A stretch of 64,000 bases of DNA from Enterovibrio calviensis DSM 14347 (GCF_000621165.1 NZ_KK211218.1:52936-116935); one strand, 5' to 3'; counted from the first letter of the stretch, positions 53,949 to 63,452 are shown. Numbers and translations: made by a program. Notes: generated by a model not told the origin, from the sequence alone.

Positions 53949-55393
53949 AGTTAACGGATCACCGATTGCTCAAACAGCGAGCTTACATTGACGGTGATTG
54001 GTGCGATTCAATCAGTGGCCTCACGTTTCCTGTCTTGAATCCAGCGACAGGTGAAGTACTGGTGAATGTGCCGCGCATGGGGCGACAAGAAACACAACAA
54101 GCCATTCGCGCCGCAGAAAAAGCCTTGGTAATTTGGCAAAACAAAACCGCCAAAGAGCGCTCAATGGTATTGCGACGTTGGTTTGATTTGATGTTGGAAC
54201 ATCAAGACGATCTTGCTGAGATACTCACTGCTGAACAGGGCAAGCCGCTTGCTGAAGCGAAAGGTGAAATTGCGTATGCCGCGTCCTACATAGAGTGGTT
54301 TGCCGAAGAGGGAAAGCGTATTTATGGCGATACCATTCCGGGACACCAAAGCGATAAGCGTCTAACCGTGATTAAGCAGCCAATAGGGGTGACGGCTGCC
54401 ATTACGCCATGGAATTTTCCTGCGGCAATGATAGCGCGAAAAGTCGCACCAGCCTTGGCAGCGGGTTGCTCAATGGTGGTGAAACCCGCAGAGCAAACAC
54501 CGCTATCTGCGTTTGCCTTGGCACAACTTGCGGAATGGGCGGGCGTACCTGCTGGTGTGTTTAACGTTGTTACAGGCGATCCGCGAGAAATAGGGGCGGA
54601 AATTTGCGAAAGCCCAGTTGTGCGAAAGTTATCGTTCACTGGCTCAACCGCAACAGGGGTTACCTTGATGTCGCAGAGTGCGCCAACGGTGAAAAAACTC
54701 TCCATGGAGCTGGGAGGCAATGCGCCGTTTATCGTGTTTGATGATGCGGATCTTGACGCGGCGGTAGAAGGAGCGATGTTATCCAAGTTTCGTAATGCGG
54801 GACAAACCTGTGTCTGTGCGAACCGAATTTATGTTCAGCTCGGTGTCTACGACGCGTTTGCTGAGAAACTGACGGCAGCCGTGAAAAAGCTGCAGGTTGG
54901 AAAGGGCACCGATGACGGTGTCACCACAGGGCCTCTCATCAATGAAAATGCAGTTTTGAAAGTAGAGAAGCATATTGAGAACGCAGTGAGCCAAGGGGCG
55001 GTGATTGCCACGGGTGGTCAACGGCATGTGCTTGGCGGTACGTTCTTTGAGCCGACAGTGTTGACCAACGTGCAATCCTGTATGGACGTGGCGCGAGAGG
55101 AAACGTTTGGTCCGCTCGCCCCGCTTTTTTGCTTTGATGACGATGATGATGTGGTCGCCATGGCAAACGATACTGAATTTGGCCTTGCGGCGTATTTTTA
55201 TGCCAAAGACGTTTCCCGTATTTGGCGTGTAGCGGAAAAACTTGAGTATGGGATGGTCGGCATCAATACCGGCATGATCTCAACAGAGGTTGCGCCGTTT
55301 GGGGGCATCAAAGCCTCGGGGTTTGGTCGCGAAGGTTCACGCTACGGCATCGAAGATTATCTGGAAATTAAATATCTCTGTTTATCTGTGTAA
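53945..55393 (+). CDS. Succinate/glutarate-semialdehyde dehydrogenase
   Basis: This 482-residue NAD(P)-dependent aldehyde dehydrogenase matches the GabD/DavD group: ITPWNFPAAMIARKVAPALA near residue 153, FTGSTATGVTLM near 231, the glutamate of MELGGNAPFIVFDDADLD (E255) and catalytic Cys289 with Cys291 in NAGQTCVCANR, the pair seen in GabD. It oxidises the semialdehyde made by the preceding transaminase to succinate (or glutarate), which can enter the TCA cycle. Last gene of the operon; 260 bases without a gene separate it from the porin. Confidence 0.88.
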   Translation: MKLTDHRLLKQRAYIDGDWCDSISGLTFPVLNPATGEVLVNVPRMGRQETQQAIRAAEKALVIWQNKTAKERSMVLRRWFDLMLEHQDDLAEILTAEQGKPLAEAKGEIAYAASYIEWFAEEGKRIYGDTIPGHQSDKRLTVIKQPIGVTAAITPWNFPAAMIARKVAPALAAGCSMVVKPAEQTPLSAFALAQLAEWAGVPAGVFNVVTGDPREIGAEICESPVVRKLSFTGSTATGVTLMSQSAPTVKKLSMELGGNAPFIVFDDADLDAAVEGAMLSKFRNAGQTCVCANRIYVQLGVYDAFAEKLTAAVKKLQVGKGTDDGVTTGPLINENAVLKVEKHIENAVSQGAVIATGGQRHVLGGTFFEPTVLTNVQSCMDVAREETFGPLAPLFCFDDDDDVVAMANDTEFGLAAYFYAKDVSRIWRVAEKLEYGMVGINTGMISTEVAPFGGIKASGFGREGSRYGIEDYLEIKYLCLSV

Positions 55394-55654
55394 CTCCAAA
55401 TATCTATTGATGTGACAAGTCTGGGTTTTACTTTTTCATTCTGAATAATTAATTCTCACTCTATATTTTTAGAATGAAATTGTTTGAGTGATCATATTCA
55501 AGGCTTACACCTGCCTGATTTCTATCAAATCGGTATTTGTCGAGTAGGTATTTGTTGGTTATATATGTATATTTTAGCGGGTAGCTTCCTTTGTTAATAT
55601 AAGGAAGGCGGCTACCTATGTGTAAATGTCAGTGAAAAACAAATGGAATTAACA

Positions 55655-56821
55655 ATGAAGTTTATTAAGTTTACTCTTGGTTCATGTGGTCTTTTTCTAT
55701 TTACTTCCCACGCATCGGCAGTGGAAATTGAAACAGATTCTTGGATCTTCAGTGTTAACGGTAATGTGAATGGATTTTATAGTCATATTCAATGCGACGA
55801 CAGTAATAGTGTCGTGAATGGCAATCCATTGCTTTGCAGTGGTGATGATGCCTCGGCAGTGACCAATGGCTACTTACCTGCGGCATTGGATATCGGGGTC
55901 GCCAGAGAGGTGTCGGGCTATCACATCAGTGCTCATATCATTTATGAAGGCGGCACGGTGAGCAACGAGGCTTTTAACAATGGCAGTTCCCAAGAAGCTT
56001 TTCGTGCGTACATGAACGTGGGAAATGACACGATTGGTAGCGTCAAAATTGGTAAAGACTTTGGGCTATTTGGCAATGATTCTGTGTTCAATGATATGTC
56101 AGTGTTCGGCGTGGGTGCGCACGCAGTGGTGATAAGTCCGCTTAATACTAGCCTGGGCGCTGCTGGCTATGGTTACATTTTTGCTGATCGCTTGAGCATG
56201 ATTAATTACACCTTACCAATCCCTGGTGCTTTCTCCGCTACCGTGGGCGTTTTTCAACCTCTCGATCTTCTCACTTTAGGCGCGCAGAATTCTACGACAG
56301 GCGAGAGCGGTTCAACGGCACCGGGCTACCACGGGAAGCTCAAATATGCATTTGATGGTGGCTTTGTTTCTACGTCGTTACTGACGCAAAAAGTCAAAAA
56401 CCAGAATGTGAATGACAATGCGCTGGGTTGGGATGTGGCGGCGAAAATTACGCTGTTAGAGAACCTTAGCGTGTTTGGTTCTTATACCTCATCAGAAGGT
56501 GTTGGTAATGCGGGATTATTCTTTGATGCTTATGACGCACAAGGTGAAGCCAGAGAATCAAGCGGCTACTTTTTACAATCCATGTATGACTTTGGCGGAA
56601 CACGTTTAGGCGTGAATTATGGTTTGACGGATATTAAACGTACTGCAAGCGACCCGGTTGATAACGTGAATGAGAACAGTAAGGTGACTTTGGGGTTATA
56701 TCACGATCTATTTGAAGGCTTTATTGTGAGTGGCGAAGTGTCTCGATATGAATCTGAAAGCTTTGCTGGCAATGAAATTGAAAATACAGGGCTGAGCTTA
56801 GGTGCTGTTTATTTCTTCTAG
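55655..56821 (+). CDS. Outer membrane porin
   Basis: This 388-residue protein is a Gram-negative trimeric-porin type: a signal peptide (to about residue 22, THASA), beta-strand-rich sequence such as VFGSYTSSEG and RLGVNYGLTD, and the terminal Phe (AVYFF) needed for outer membrane assembly. It follows the lactam-like operon and may let its substrate cross the outer membrane, but it has its own upstream region and may be independent. The ATG at 55655 has a GGAA site; one four codons earlier is in frame. Confidence 0.82.
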   Translation: MKFIKFTLGSCGLFLFTSHASAVEIETDSWIFSVNGNVNGFYSHIQCDDSNSVVNGNPLLCSGDDASAVTNGYLPAALDIGVAREVSGYHISAHIIYEGGTVSNEAFNNGSSQEAFRAYMNVGNDTIGSVKIGKDFGLFGNDSVFNDMSVFGVGAHAVVISPLNTSLGAAGYGYIFADRLSMINYTLPIPGAFSATVGVFQPLDLLTLGAQNSTTGESGSTAPGYHGKLKYAFDGGFVSTSLLTQKVKNQNVNDNALGWDVAAKITLLENLSVFGSYTSSEGVGNAGLFFDAYDAQGEARESSGYFLQSMYDFGGTRLGVNYGLTDIKRTASDPVDNVNENSKVTLGLYHDLFEGFIVSGEVSRYESESFAGNEIENTGLSLGAVYFF

Positions 56822-57229
56822 TTTACTTAAATATTGTTATTGAATCCTACATCTTAGGGGTTGTGTTGATGTATTAATCTCTTGGATGCTTGGAGTAAAG
56901 GGCACTTAATGTGTGTTTGGTTGATATCATTCTGTGCCTGTTTTTATGTTTCATTCCGCTTTTTTGTGATGTTGATTCTGGTGAAATGAGTCCCTTAACC
57001 ACGAAACCAGAGAATCACATTGATACCTATAGCTTCGTGTCATTTGGGTATATGAAAAACCTCTGTGGTGATCAGAGGTTTCTTTTTAGCGCACTGAGTT
57101 TGCTCAACCGATTTTCAGGGCTAAAAATGCGACGAAGTGAGTGTTTTGTTTCTCGGGATATGGCATGGGTTATTGGGAGAGTGATGTCGCCAGTTGACAC
57201 TTGTAAAACGTAACGCGCTTACCCGAAGG
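56822..57229. other. Intergenic stretch after the porin
   Basis: About 400 bases between the porin and the toxin-like gene carry a terminator (57058-57087) and no credible gene. A short ATG frame at 56911-57213 on the plus strand spans the terminator and is not protein-like. Notably no small minus-strand gene that could encode an immunity protein follows the toxin. Confidence 0.6.
57058..57087 (+). terminator. Terminator downstream of the porin
   Basis: Stem AACCTCTG / CAGAGGTT with a 7-base loop is followed by TCTTTTT. It is about 240 bases after the porin stop, so an RNA or untranslated tail could lie between. Confidence 0.8.
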
Positions 57230-59518
57230 TCATAATGGAACGTTCCCATTCAGTATCTGGCTTCGGATACTTGCTAAGGCCTCTAAAACTTCGGCTCTTC
57301 CTCCGTGAGCTGCTTGGATGAGTTGTTCATTTACCCATCGAATATGCCTCGCCGTGTGAATTTTTGAATGAATTTGTCCTGTATTGATGTTGACTGTTTC
57401 AAAGAGATCAGAGAGCCAAACTCCGTTTCTCTCAGAGTTAATACTAATATTAAATCGTTCTAGAATGTCCCTTGCAGGTTGTGCTTGCTGCATTCTCTTC
57501 GGAATAATGTGGTGGGCATGATGCCCTGGTGGCCTTGCTCCCATGGTCCGCTCTAGGTTTCTAGCAAGCATATTTGCATCACCTCTTACCGCAGTCCTCG
57601 GGATCGTTGTTCGACCTTGACCTACAGCATTCGTGCCTTCAGGTACAACGTCGGGGCGGCGATGACCAGACTGCGCGTCGGCAAATTCTTCCAATATTTC
57701 AAGACGCCTTGCCTCATCGCGAGTGAGATCGGGCGGTGTTTCTGGTTCAGCACTCGGTCTTCTTCGTGTTGATGACGATGATGATCCTGATGCGCTGGAT
57801 GAGGATCCCGCTTCATCCGCCGCTTCACGTAACGAGCGCGATTCGCTGCCAAGTTGCGCGGTGTGAGCCGCCATTTGTGCACTTTGCTGTGCGAATGGCC
57901 CAAGTCTTCCGAGGTCCATGGCCATGGCTCCGCCGCCGCTCATTGCTGCTGCTCCTCGGCTCGAAGCAACCACTGCACGTGCAGGAAGAGGGGCTAACAC
58001 GCTCGATGCTCTTGCAGGAGCCGCCGCGCCGCCTGCGCCCATGGTGGCGAGAAAAATCTCAGCTTCCCCAAACAATCTTCCGATATATCTTGCTTGTTCT
58101 TCCGGTGATGCGGCCATGAAGGTGTTTAGTATTTGTTGTCGATTACGCCAAAAGGTCGCAATGGTTTGCGGTAATTCCCCGATGCCACGAAGAAAACCTA
58201 CGGGATCTCTCACGAGGTCGAGCATAGATCGAGCCATCGCTACGCCCGCTTGTCCCATGCCGTGGAAGTAAGCAAAAATCTGGTCTCTGATTTGGCCATC
58301 AGATAAATCCGTCCAGAAACTTTGTCCGAAAGTTAATTCTTCTGGTGCTTCAAAATCACGGTAACGTCGGGTGCGGTTGTTAAGAAGATAACGGAATCGT
58401 CGACCGCGCGAATCTTCTAGCTCATGGATCACGGCGGTAATGCCACTGCGGAAGTGGTATCCGCCAAATGCACCTGCGAAGTAGTGCCGATTGTCTAGCG
58501 CACGGAGAAACAGTTCGAATCGATAACGCGACGTGGCGTAGCGCTCTATGATGGCCAAAATGAGGGCTTCTTCTGAATCGCTGACGTGAGTTTCCTGCAC
58601 CAAATTCATGATGCGCTGAATATCTCGTCGCATGGTTTCTGGATTAGGGGTTTCTAATCGTCGCCTTCTTGCTCGACGTTCTTGTGGCGTGGGTTCTGGC
58701 TCAGGCTCTGAGGTTGTCATTCTGGCCAACGCTTCCGATGCCGTGTCCAGGTTTTCTTGCAACGCATCGCGATCGACCGAGCCCTCTGGAAAGTTCTCTA
58801 TGTATACAACCAGTGCTTCTACTAATCGCTCAACGATATCGACGCTCAGCCCTTCAAAATCGGACGGCAAGAGTTGCTGCGTGAGTGATCTATCGAAAAT
58901 ATCCGCACGAAGGGTGGACGGAGCGCCTGCTTGCCATTGCATGACATGAGAAAGTTCATGGGCGAGGGTGATATTCGGTTGGGTATTCACTCGCGAGCTT
59001 AGCCAAATGTGGTTTTCAATCGCAAACGCCTGTGCGCCGACTGCACGAGTGGTGAGTTCAGACGCGTGATCACGATGAATTTTCACACCGCTCAGGTCTT
59101 TCCCCATACGAGGCTCATAGAAACTTCTTGTTGTTGTGGGAATATCAATGCCACCAGACGTTAATGACCCCAAAGACGTTTGACGACGCTTTGGTTCCGG
59201 TGAATTTGGCATATTGCCGTCGTTTGGCTTGAGGCTGGGTGCAGTTTGATGAGTGGTTTTTGCAATCTGATTGGCTTGGTTTTCATAGTTGGATTTAGCG
59301 TTTCCCTGACCCAGAAAGCGAGGTGCCAAGGCAATGGAACTTGGTGAAGGCGTCAGCGATCTGCTTTGAATAATGGGGCGTTGTTTCGGCGTTAGCGGAC
59401 GAAGATCTTGTGTTTGATCAGAGAGTGAGCGTGAAGAATGATTCCCCGCGGTTGGCGCAGGTTTCGTTGTCTCATGACCGTGTAGCGCAGATTGTGGTTT
59501 GGGTTGAAAGGCTAACAC
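57230..59518 (-). CDS. DUF4157 protein with C-terminal AHH-type nuclease domain
   Basis: This 762-residue protein starts with a long polar segment (1-130), then a DUF4157 domain (about 133-200) with the zinc motif HELSH at 187-191. A helical middle region follows, then an Ala-rich and Ser-rich linker (about 490-610, with SSSSSASGSSSSS) and a C-terminal domain (about 660-762). There PPGHHAHHIIPK (AHH at 668-670), NGVWL (699-703) and HSKIHTARH (718-726) are marks of the AHH family of HNH-type toxin nucleases. DUF4157 occurs on proteins of extracellular contractile injection systems and polymorphic toxins. The only available start is a GTG at 59518. No injection-system gene or immunity gene is adjacent. 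Confidence 0.82.
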   Translation of the reverse strand: MLAFQPKPQSALHGHETTKPAPTAGNHSSRSLSDQTQDLRPLTPKQRPIIQSRSLTPSPSSIALAPRFLGQGNAKSNYENQANQIAKTTHQTAPSLKPNDGNMPNSPEPKRRQTSLGSLTSGGIDIPTTTRSFYEPRMGKDLSGVKIHRDHASELTTRAVGAQAFAIENHIWLSSRVNTQPNITLAHELSHVMQWQAGAPSTLRADIFDRSLTQQLLPSDFEGLSVDIVERLVEALVVYIENFPEGSVDRDALQENLDTASEALARMTTSEPEPEPTPQERRARRRRLETPNPETMRRDIQRIMNLVQETHVSDSEEALILAIIERYATSRYRFELFLRALDNRHYFAGAFGGYHFRSGITAVIHELEDSRGRRFRYLLNNRTRRYRDFEAPEELTFGQSFWTDLSDGQIRDQIFAYFHGMGQAGVAMARSMLDLVRDPVGFLRGIGELPQTIATFWRNRQQILNTFMAASPEEQARYIGRLFGEAEIFLATMGAGGAAAPARASSVLAPLPARAVVASSRGAAAMSGGGAMAMDLGRLGPFAQQSAQMAAHTAQLGSESRSLREAADEAGSSSSASGSSSSSTRRRPSAEPETPPDLTRDEARRLEILEEFADAQSGHRRPDVVPEGTNAVGQGRTTIPRTAVRGDANMLARNLERTMGARPPGHHAHHIIPKRMQQAQPARDILERFNISINSERNGVWLSDLFETVNINTGQIHSKIHTARHIRWVNEQLIQAAHGGRAEVLEALASIRSQILNGNVPL

Positions 59519-59600
59519 CTCGAAAGTCCTAAGCGGCGGGCGTTATATTAAGAATATGCCATACGCTAAATTTTCTTGTCTTCTTTATGCGGAACTCGCA

Positions 59601-59628
59601 AGCATCGGGCGATAGCGCGCCCGATGCT
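59601..59628 (-). terminator. Strong hairpin after pepT
   Basis: An 11-bp stem AGCATCGGGCG / CGCCCGATGCT with a 6-base loop lies 10 bases after the pepT stop on the minus strand. No T-run follows, so it may end transcription only weakly or protect the mRNA end. Confidence 0.55.
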
Positions 59629-59638
59629 GGCCAATGAC

Positions 59639-60892
59639 TTAGGAATGACGTTCCGCTGTAATCTTGATCACCTCTACCACCACGGCACTGGCGGCTTGCA
59701 GCGATTTCACTGGCAAGTATTCGTAGATGGAGTGGAAGTTGTGTGCGCCAGTGAAGATGTTAGGGCATGGCAAACCTTTCTGAGAAAGGACGGCACCGTC
59801 ATAACCGCCGCGCATTGGGATCGCGTTCATTTGAATGTCGTTACGGGCATAGGCTTCTTTGGCGATCTCGATTGGAAAGCTTGCATCACCTTCTAAGCTG
59901 TTTGCCACGTTTTCGTAGCGGTCTGCCAAGTGAATGGATACCGTTCCTTCGCCCCATAGGCCTGCGCAGCTGTCAGACAGGTTCTGCAAAAACGCCATGC
60001 GGTTTTGGTAGCCTTGTTTGGTGAAATCACGGATATCCATCTTCAGCACGGTTTTCGCACTGTTGCCCGTCATCTCTTTCACCCAGTAATAGCCTTCACG
60101 GCCTTCTGTGTATTGTGGTGCTTCACCTGCTGGCAACATGCTGATGAATTGGTGTGCCATCAGTAGCGAGTTTTTCAGTTTTCCTTTGGCTGACATTGGG
60201 TGCGCAGATTGACCTGTAAATGTGATCACAGCGTCGCCCGCATTCCAGTTTTCATACACGAATTCGCCAATGCCACAGCAATCCAAGGTGTAACCAAAGT
60301 CTGCGCCAAAGCTCTCTACATCGAAGGCCTTCGCGCCGCGCAGACCTTGTTCTTCGTCGGGTACGAAGGCCACTTTCACGTCACCGTGGAGAATATCTGG
60401 GTTAGCTTTCAGTGTTTGTAACGCGTGCATGATGGCAGCAATGGCCGCCTTGTCATCCGCGCCCAGCAAGCTGGTGCCGTCGGTCACGATGATGTCGTCA
60501 CCCACATACTGAGCAAGCTCTGGGAATTCGGCGTGTTTTAGGATGATATCCAACTCTGCGTTTAAGCAAATATCACCGCCGTTGTAAGGCACAATTTGCG
60601 CCTTGGTGTCGTTAGATTGCTCTGCACTGGTATCAAGGTGAGCAAAAAACGACACGGTCGGAATGGAAGCGCTTTGCGCAGAAACAGGCATATTGGATGG
60701 CAAGGTCGCGGTTAGGATGGCGGTATCGCGTAACACGATGTCTTCCATGCCTAAGGCTTCAAGTTCTTTGGCGATCAATTGCGCCAGCACCATTTGCCCA
60801 TCAGAAGACGGCATGATGCCAGCAGCGCCTTTTTCTCGGCTGGTGGTGGTGTTTATGCGGGTATATTGCAGGAAGCGATCGACGATATTCAT
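59639..60892 (-). CDS. pepT: Peptidase T (tripeptidase)
   Basis: PepT removes the N-terminal residue of tripeptides in the cytosol. The 417-residue M20-family metalloprotein has FFAHLDTSAEQS near residue 76, LLGADDKAAIAAIM near 140 and VPDEEQGLRGAKAFD near 175, giving zinc ligands and the catalytic Asp/Glu. I chose the ATG at 60892 (MNIVDRFLQYTR) with a GGAGA site; an earlier frame start at 60967 would add an untypical tail. It lies 163 bases after dcuC on the same strand. Confidence 0.94.
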   Translation of the reverse strand: MNIVDRFLQYTRINTTTSREKGAAGIMPSSDGQMVLAQLIAKELEALGMEDIVLRDTAILTATLPSNMPVSAQSASIPTVSFFAHLDTSAEQSNDTKAQIVPYNGGDICLNAELDIILKHAEFPELAQYVGDDIIVTDGTSLLGADDKAAIAAIMHALQTLKANPDILHGDVKVAFVPDEEQGLRGAKAFDVESFGADFGYTLDCCGIGEFVYENWNAGDAVITFTGQSAHPMSAKGKLKNSLLMAHQFISMLPAGEAPQYTEGREGYYWVKEMTGNSAKTVLKMDIRDFTKQGYQNRMAFLQNLSDSCAGLWGEGTVSIHLADRYENVANSLEGDASFPIEIAKEAYARNDIQMNAIPMRGGYDGAVLSQKGLPCPNIFTGAHNFHSIYEYLPVKSLQAASAVVVEVIKITAERHS

Positions 60893-61055
60893 TGTGTTCT
60901 CCGACACGCGCTTCTCGGTGAATCGCGTGGAATAAATACAAAAACAGGTTGGGTGTTTCGTCCACACGCTGCCCAGACATTGCCTAGACGTTGTTTAGGA
61001 GACACACCTCAACCTATAAAAATTCACGTGTTCATGTGATGGTTGTTCTAGGGAA

Positions 61056-62417
61056 TTAGATCAGCACTTGTGAACACACGAGCACGGACAGAAGGCCGCC
61101 TAGCATTGGGATCATGGTGCGTTTTGCCAGCTCGATAGGCGAAACGTTTGCCACGCCTGCACAGGCGATAACCACACCGGCCACTGGTGATGCAGAGCGC
61201 ATCAAGCCCGCTGCAAGTTGCATTGGCATCGCTACGTGCGCAGCAGTTGTACCCACTTGCGCTGCCACTTCTGGTGCGAGGTTTGAGAAGCTAAAGAATG
61301 ACGCGTTGCCTGAACCCGACAGCATGGTAACCAGCACGATGATGGCAACCAGCATGATCACCATGGCTAGGTAACCCAAACCAAGGTTTGCAGCACTGCC
61401 AAGCAGCATGTCGATAAAGCCGATAGCGGTTAGACCCACAACGAACACCTGCGCTGAAATGATCAAGCTCACTACGCTTGAGAACACGGCACCCATGCCT
61501 TCCAAATACACCTTCAAAGAGGCAGCAACGGTTTTACCGTCACGGGTGTAAATGAAGTCACACACCATGGAAACAAACAGGGCGATGAACATGGCTGTTA
61601 CCACGTCCATGCGAATGGTCGTGATGGCAAACTTACTGAAGGTCAAAAGAAGCATCAAAGGCAGCACAGGCAGAATCGCAAACCATTTTGGCGCTTCGCG
61701 TTGCTCTTTCGCTTCAATGTTGAATTCGTGCGTGACGCCTTTTTCTGCGTCTTTCTTGTCGAAGTAACGCTGGCTGAAGTAGTGAAGGGCAGCGATAACA
61801 ATCATTGATACCATGGCTACAGGGAACTGGTAGCTGGCGAAGTAGGTAGCAACATCAATGCCTGATACTTCCGCGGCTTTGTTTGCCGCAGAAGACGCTG
61901 GGCCTAAGTCCAAACAGCCCGTGGTTGCAACAACCGCTGCGGCTGCCGCTGGGTTACAGCCCACGCCGACCAAGACCGGATACATGGCAACCAGCAACAA
62001 GAGTGCAAGGCCGGTGGCACTAGGAATGAAGATGTTGATCAACTGGCCAATGATGTAAGCCAGTGCCAATACCATGTAGGGATTTTTGATGTGGGAAAGC
62101 GGTTTGGTGGCGATGCTGACCATCGCGTTTGCCGCACCAATGTGCCCCATGTATTTTGAGAAACCGCCCACGGCCATGATGATCAAGCCAAGCTTCGATA
62201 AGGTGGACGATGAAATGACTTTAATCACTTCAAAGAAATCGACAATGATTGAGCCCGTTGGCTTACCGCCTTTCGGCAAAAAGTCGGTGGTGCCATCGAT
62301 GACAGCCAATGCAATCATGAATAAACCCGCAAGGAACAGCACGGCTTGTGTATTGTATTTTTTAACGATGAAGTAACCGACACCAAAGATTATCGGTAAG
62401 GCTAATAGTGTGATCAT
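61056..62417 (-). CDS. dcuC: C4-dicarboxylate carrier DcuC
   Basis: This 453-residue membrane protein is a DcuC/DcuD family anaerobic C4-dicarboxylate carrier: about 12 hydrophobic segments, GHIGAANAMVSIATKPLS near residue 110, IPSATGLALLLL near 150 and MLSGSGNASFFSFSNLAPE near 360. DcuC exports succinate during fermentation in exchange for fumarate or takes up other C4 acids. It lies between the RpiR-type regulator and pepT, all on the minus strand. An inverted repeat (62450-62467) lies just upstream. Confidence 0.88.
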   Translation of the reverse strand: MITLLALPIIFGVGYFIVKKYNTQAVLFLAGLFMIALAVIDGTTDFLPKGGKPTGSIIVDFFEVIKVISSSTLSKLGLIIMAVGGFSKYMGHIGAANAMVSIATKPLSHIKNPYMVLALAYIIGQLINIFIPSATGLALLLLVAMYPVLVGVGCNPAAAAAVVATTGCLDLGPASSAANKAAEVSGIDVATYFASYQFPVAMVSMIVIAALHYFSQRYFDKKDAEKGVTHEFNIEAKEQREAPKWFAILPVLPLMLLLTFSKFAITTIRMDVVTAMFIALFVSMVCDFIYTRDGKTVAASLKVYLEGMGAVFSSVVSLIISAQVFVVGLTAIGFIDMLLGSAANLGLGYLAMVIMLVAIIVLVTMLSGSGNASFFSFSNLAPEVAAQVGTTAAHVAMPMQLAAGLMRSASPVAGVVIACAGVANVSPIELAKRTMIPMLGGLLSVLVCSQVLI

Positions 62418-62449
62418 TTAAAACCTCATGTCTTACTATCAAAAGTGAA

Positions 62450-62467
62450 CTCTTTAAATTCAAAGAG
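62450..62467. promoter_or_regulatory. Inverted repeat upstream of dcuC
   Basis: CTCTTT-N6-AAAGAG lies about 33 bases before the dcuC start. It may be a regulator site; FNR or ArcA sites were not recognised. Confidence 0.35.
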
Positions 62468-62605
62468 AAAAAGTGAAACTGGAGACGCTGTTTTCTGAAT
62501 TTTGAACGTGAAAAACCCTTCACCATTTGGTTGAGAAATGGCGATAAATACCGTGCGTTTGTTAATGAAATTGAGTGGTTAATTTACGTTGAAAGTCACT
62601 AACCG

Positions 62606-63451
62606 CTAAAAAACATTAAATTCGTCAAACAAATTGTTTATGCGTTTGAATCGATCATTTTTTTCTTTTTGGCGAGAAAGTCCTTTTATGAACGCTTCGA
62701 TGAGTGCGAAGCCTGAGGAACGATTGTTGAAGAATCCGGTGCTTGCGCTTTCAACCGAAAATTGAACGTCGCAGTAGGCAACAAAAGGGTTCACGGGCTG
62801 GTCGGTAACAAACACCACGTGGCCACCGTGTTGGTGGAACCATTTCACGATTCGCACCGTGGTTAATGAAAACCGGTGATACGAAATGGCAAGTAAGGTG
62901 TCGTTCGTTGAAACATCAATAAGCTGGTGAGGCAGTGTGGAAATATCGGCTTTAAGCCAAACCACATCTTTGCGTAAATATCGCGCGAGTAAATAGAAAT
63001 AATTTGCCAAGGCTTCCGATGAAGCACTGCCAATTACATATAATTTCCCGTCAGGGTTTTGCATGTAATCAATGGCGAGATTAAAGTCAGATTCAGAAAG
63101 AGACGAGAGGGTTGTTGTCATGTTAGACATGACTTCATCGAAATGATTGGCCAACGTGCTTTGATCATTGTTGGCGTGTTGTTCGCCTTCATAACGTTCT
63201 ATTGGGGTTGTCAGTGTTTGCGCGAGATCGTTTGAAACCTTCTTTTTGAATTCAAGAAATCCACTAAATCCCAAATGCTGTAAAAAACGACCAAGGGTGG
63301 CTTTTCCCACGCCAATCTGTTTGCAAAGCTCATCGATTTTGGCAAACGGCAGCATGGTGTAGTGCTTCATAAAATACTGAGCAATAACAACTTCTGCGGA
63401 TGTTAACGAATCCAGTCCATTCACCGTATCGATGAAGGTTTTTTTGTCCAT
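62606..63451 (-). CDS. RpiR/MurR-type regulator with SIS domain
   Basis: This 281-residue regulator has an RpiR-type HTH domain (LTSAEVVIAQYFMKHY, then KIDELCKQIGVGKATLGRFL; about residues 11-55). A SIS sugar-phosphate-binding domain follows from about 120 (LYVIGSASSEALANYFYL). Such proteins sense phosphosugars. I chose the ATG at 63451 (MDKKTFIDTVNG), which suits the family; the frame also opens at 63487 and 63535. Several GGGAATT inverted repeats lie in the 5' region, so it may control itself. It is upstream of dcuC on the same strand. Confidence 0.8.
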   Translation of the reverse strand: MDKKTFIDTVNGLDSLTSAEVVIAQYFMKHYTMLPFAKIDELCKQIGVGKATLGRFLQHLGFSGFLEFKKKVSNDLAQTLTTPIERYEGEQHANNDQSTLANHFDEVMSNMTTTLSSLSESDFNLAIDYMQNPDGKLYVIGSASSEALANYFYLLARYLRKDVVWLKADISTLPHQLIDVSTNDTLLAISYHRFSLTTVRIVKWFHQHGGHVVFVTDQPVNPFVAYCDVQFSVESASTGFFNNRSSGFALIEAFIKGLSRQKEKNDRFKRINNLFDEFNVF

Positions 63452-63452
63452 G

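Noticed and set aside
56911..57213. Plus-strand frame between porin and toxin gene
   Set aside because: It spans a rho-independent terminator and has no ribosome site. It was considered as an immunity protein but is not convincing.
57736..58119. Plus-strand frame of 127 codons within the toxin-like gene
   Set aside because: Antisense of the Ser/Ala-rich linker; long frames arise there from biased codons. Considered as an immunity gene but it has no ribosome site and is antisense to its would-be partner.
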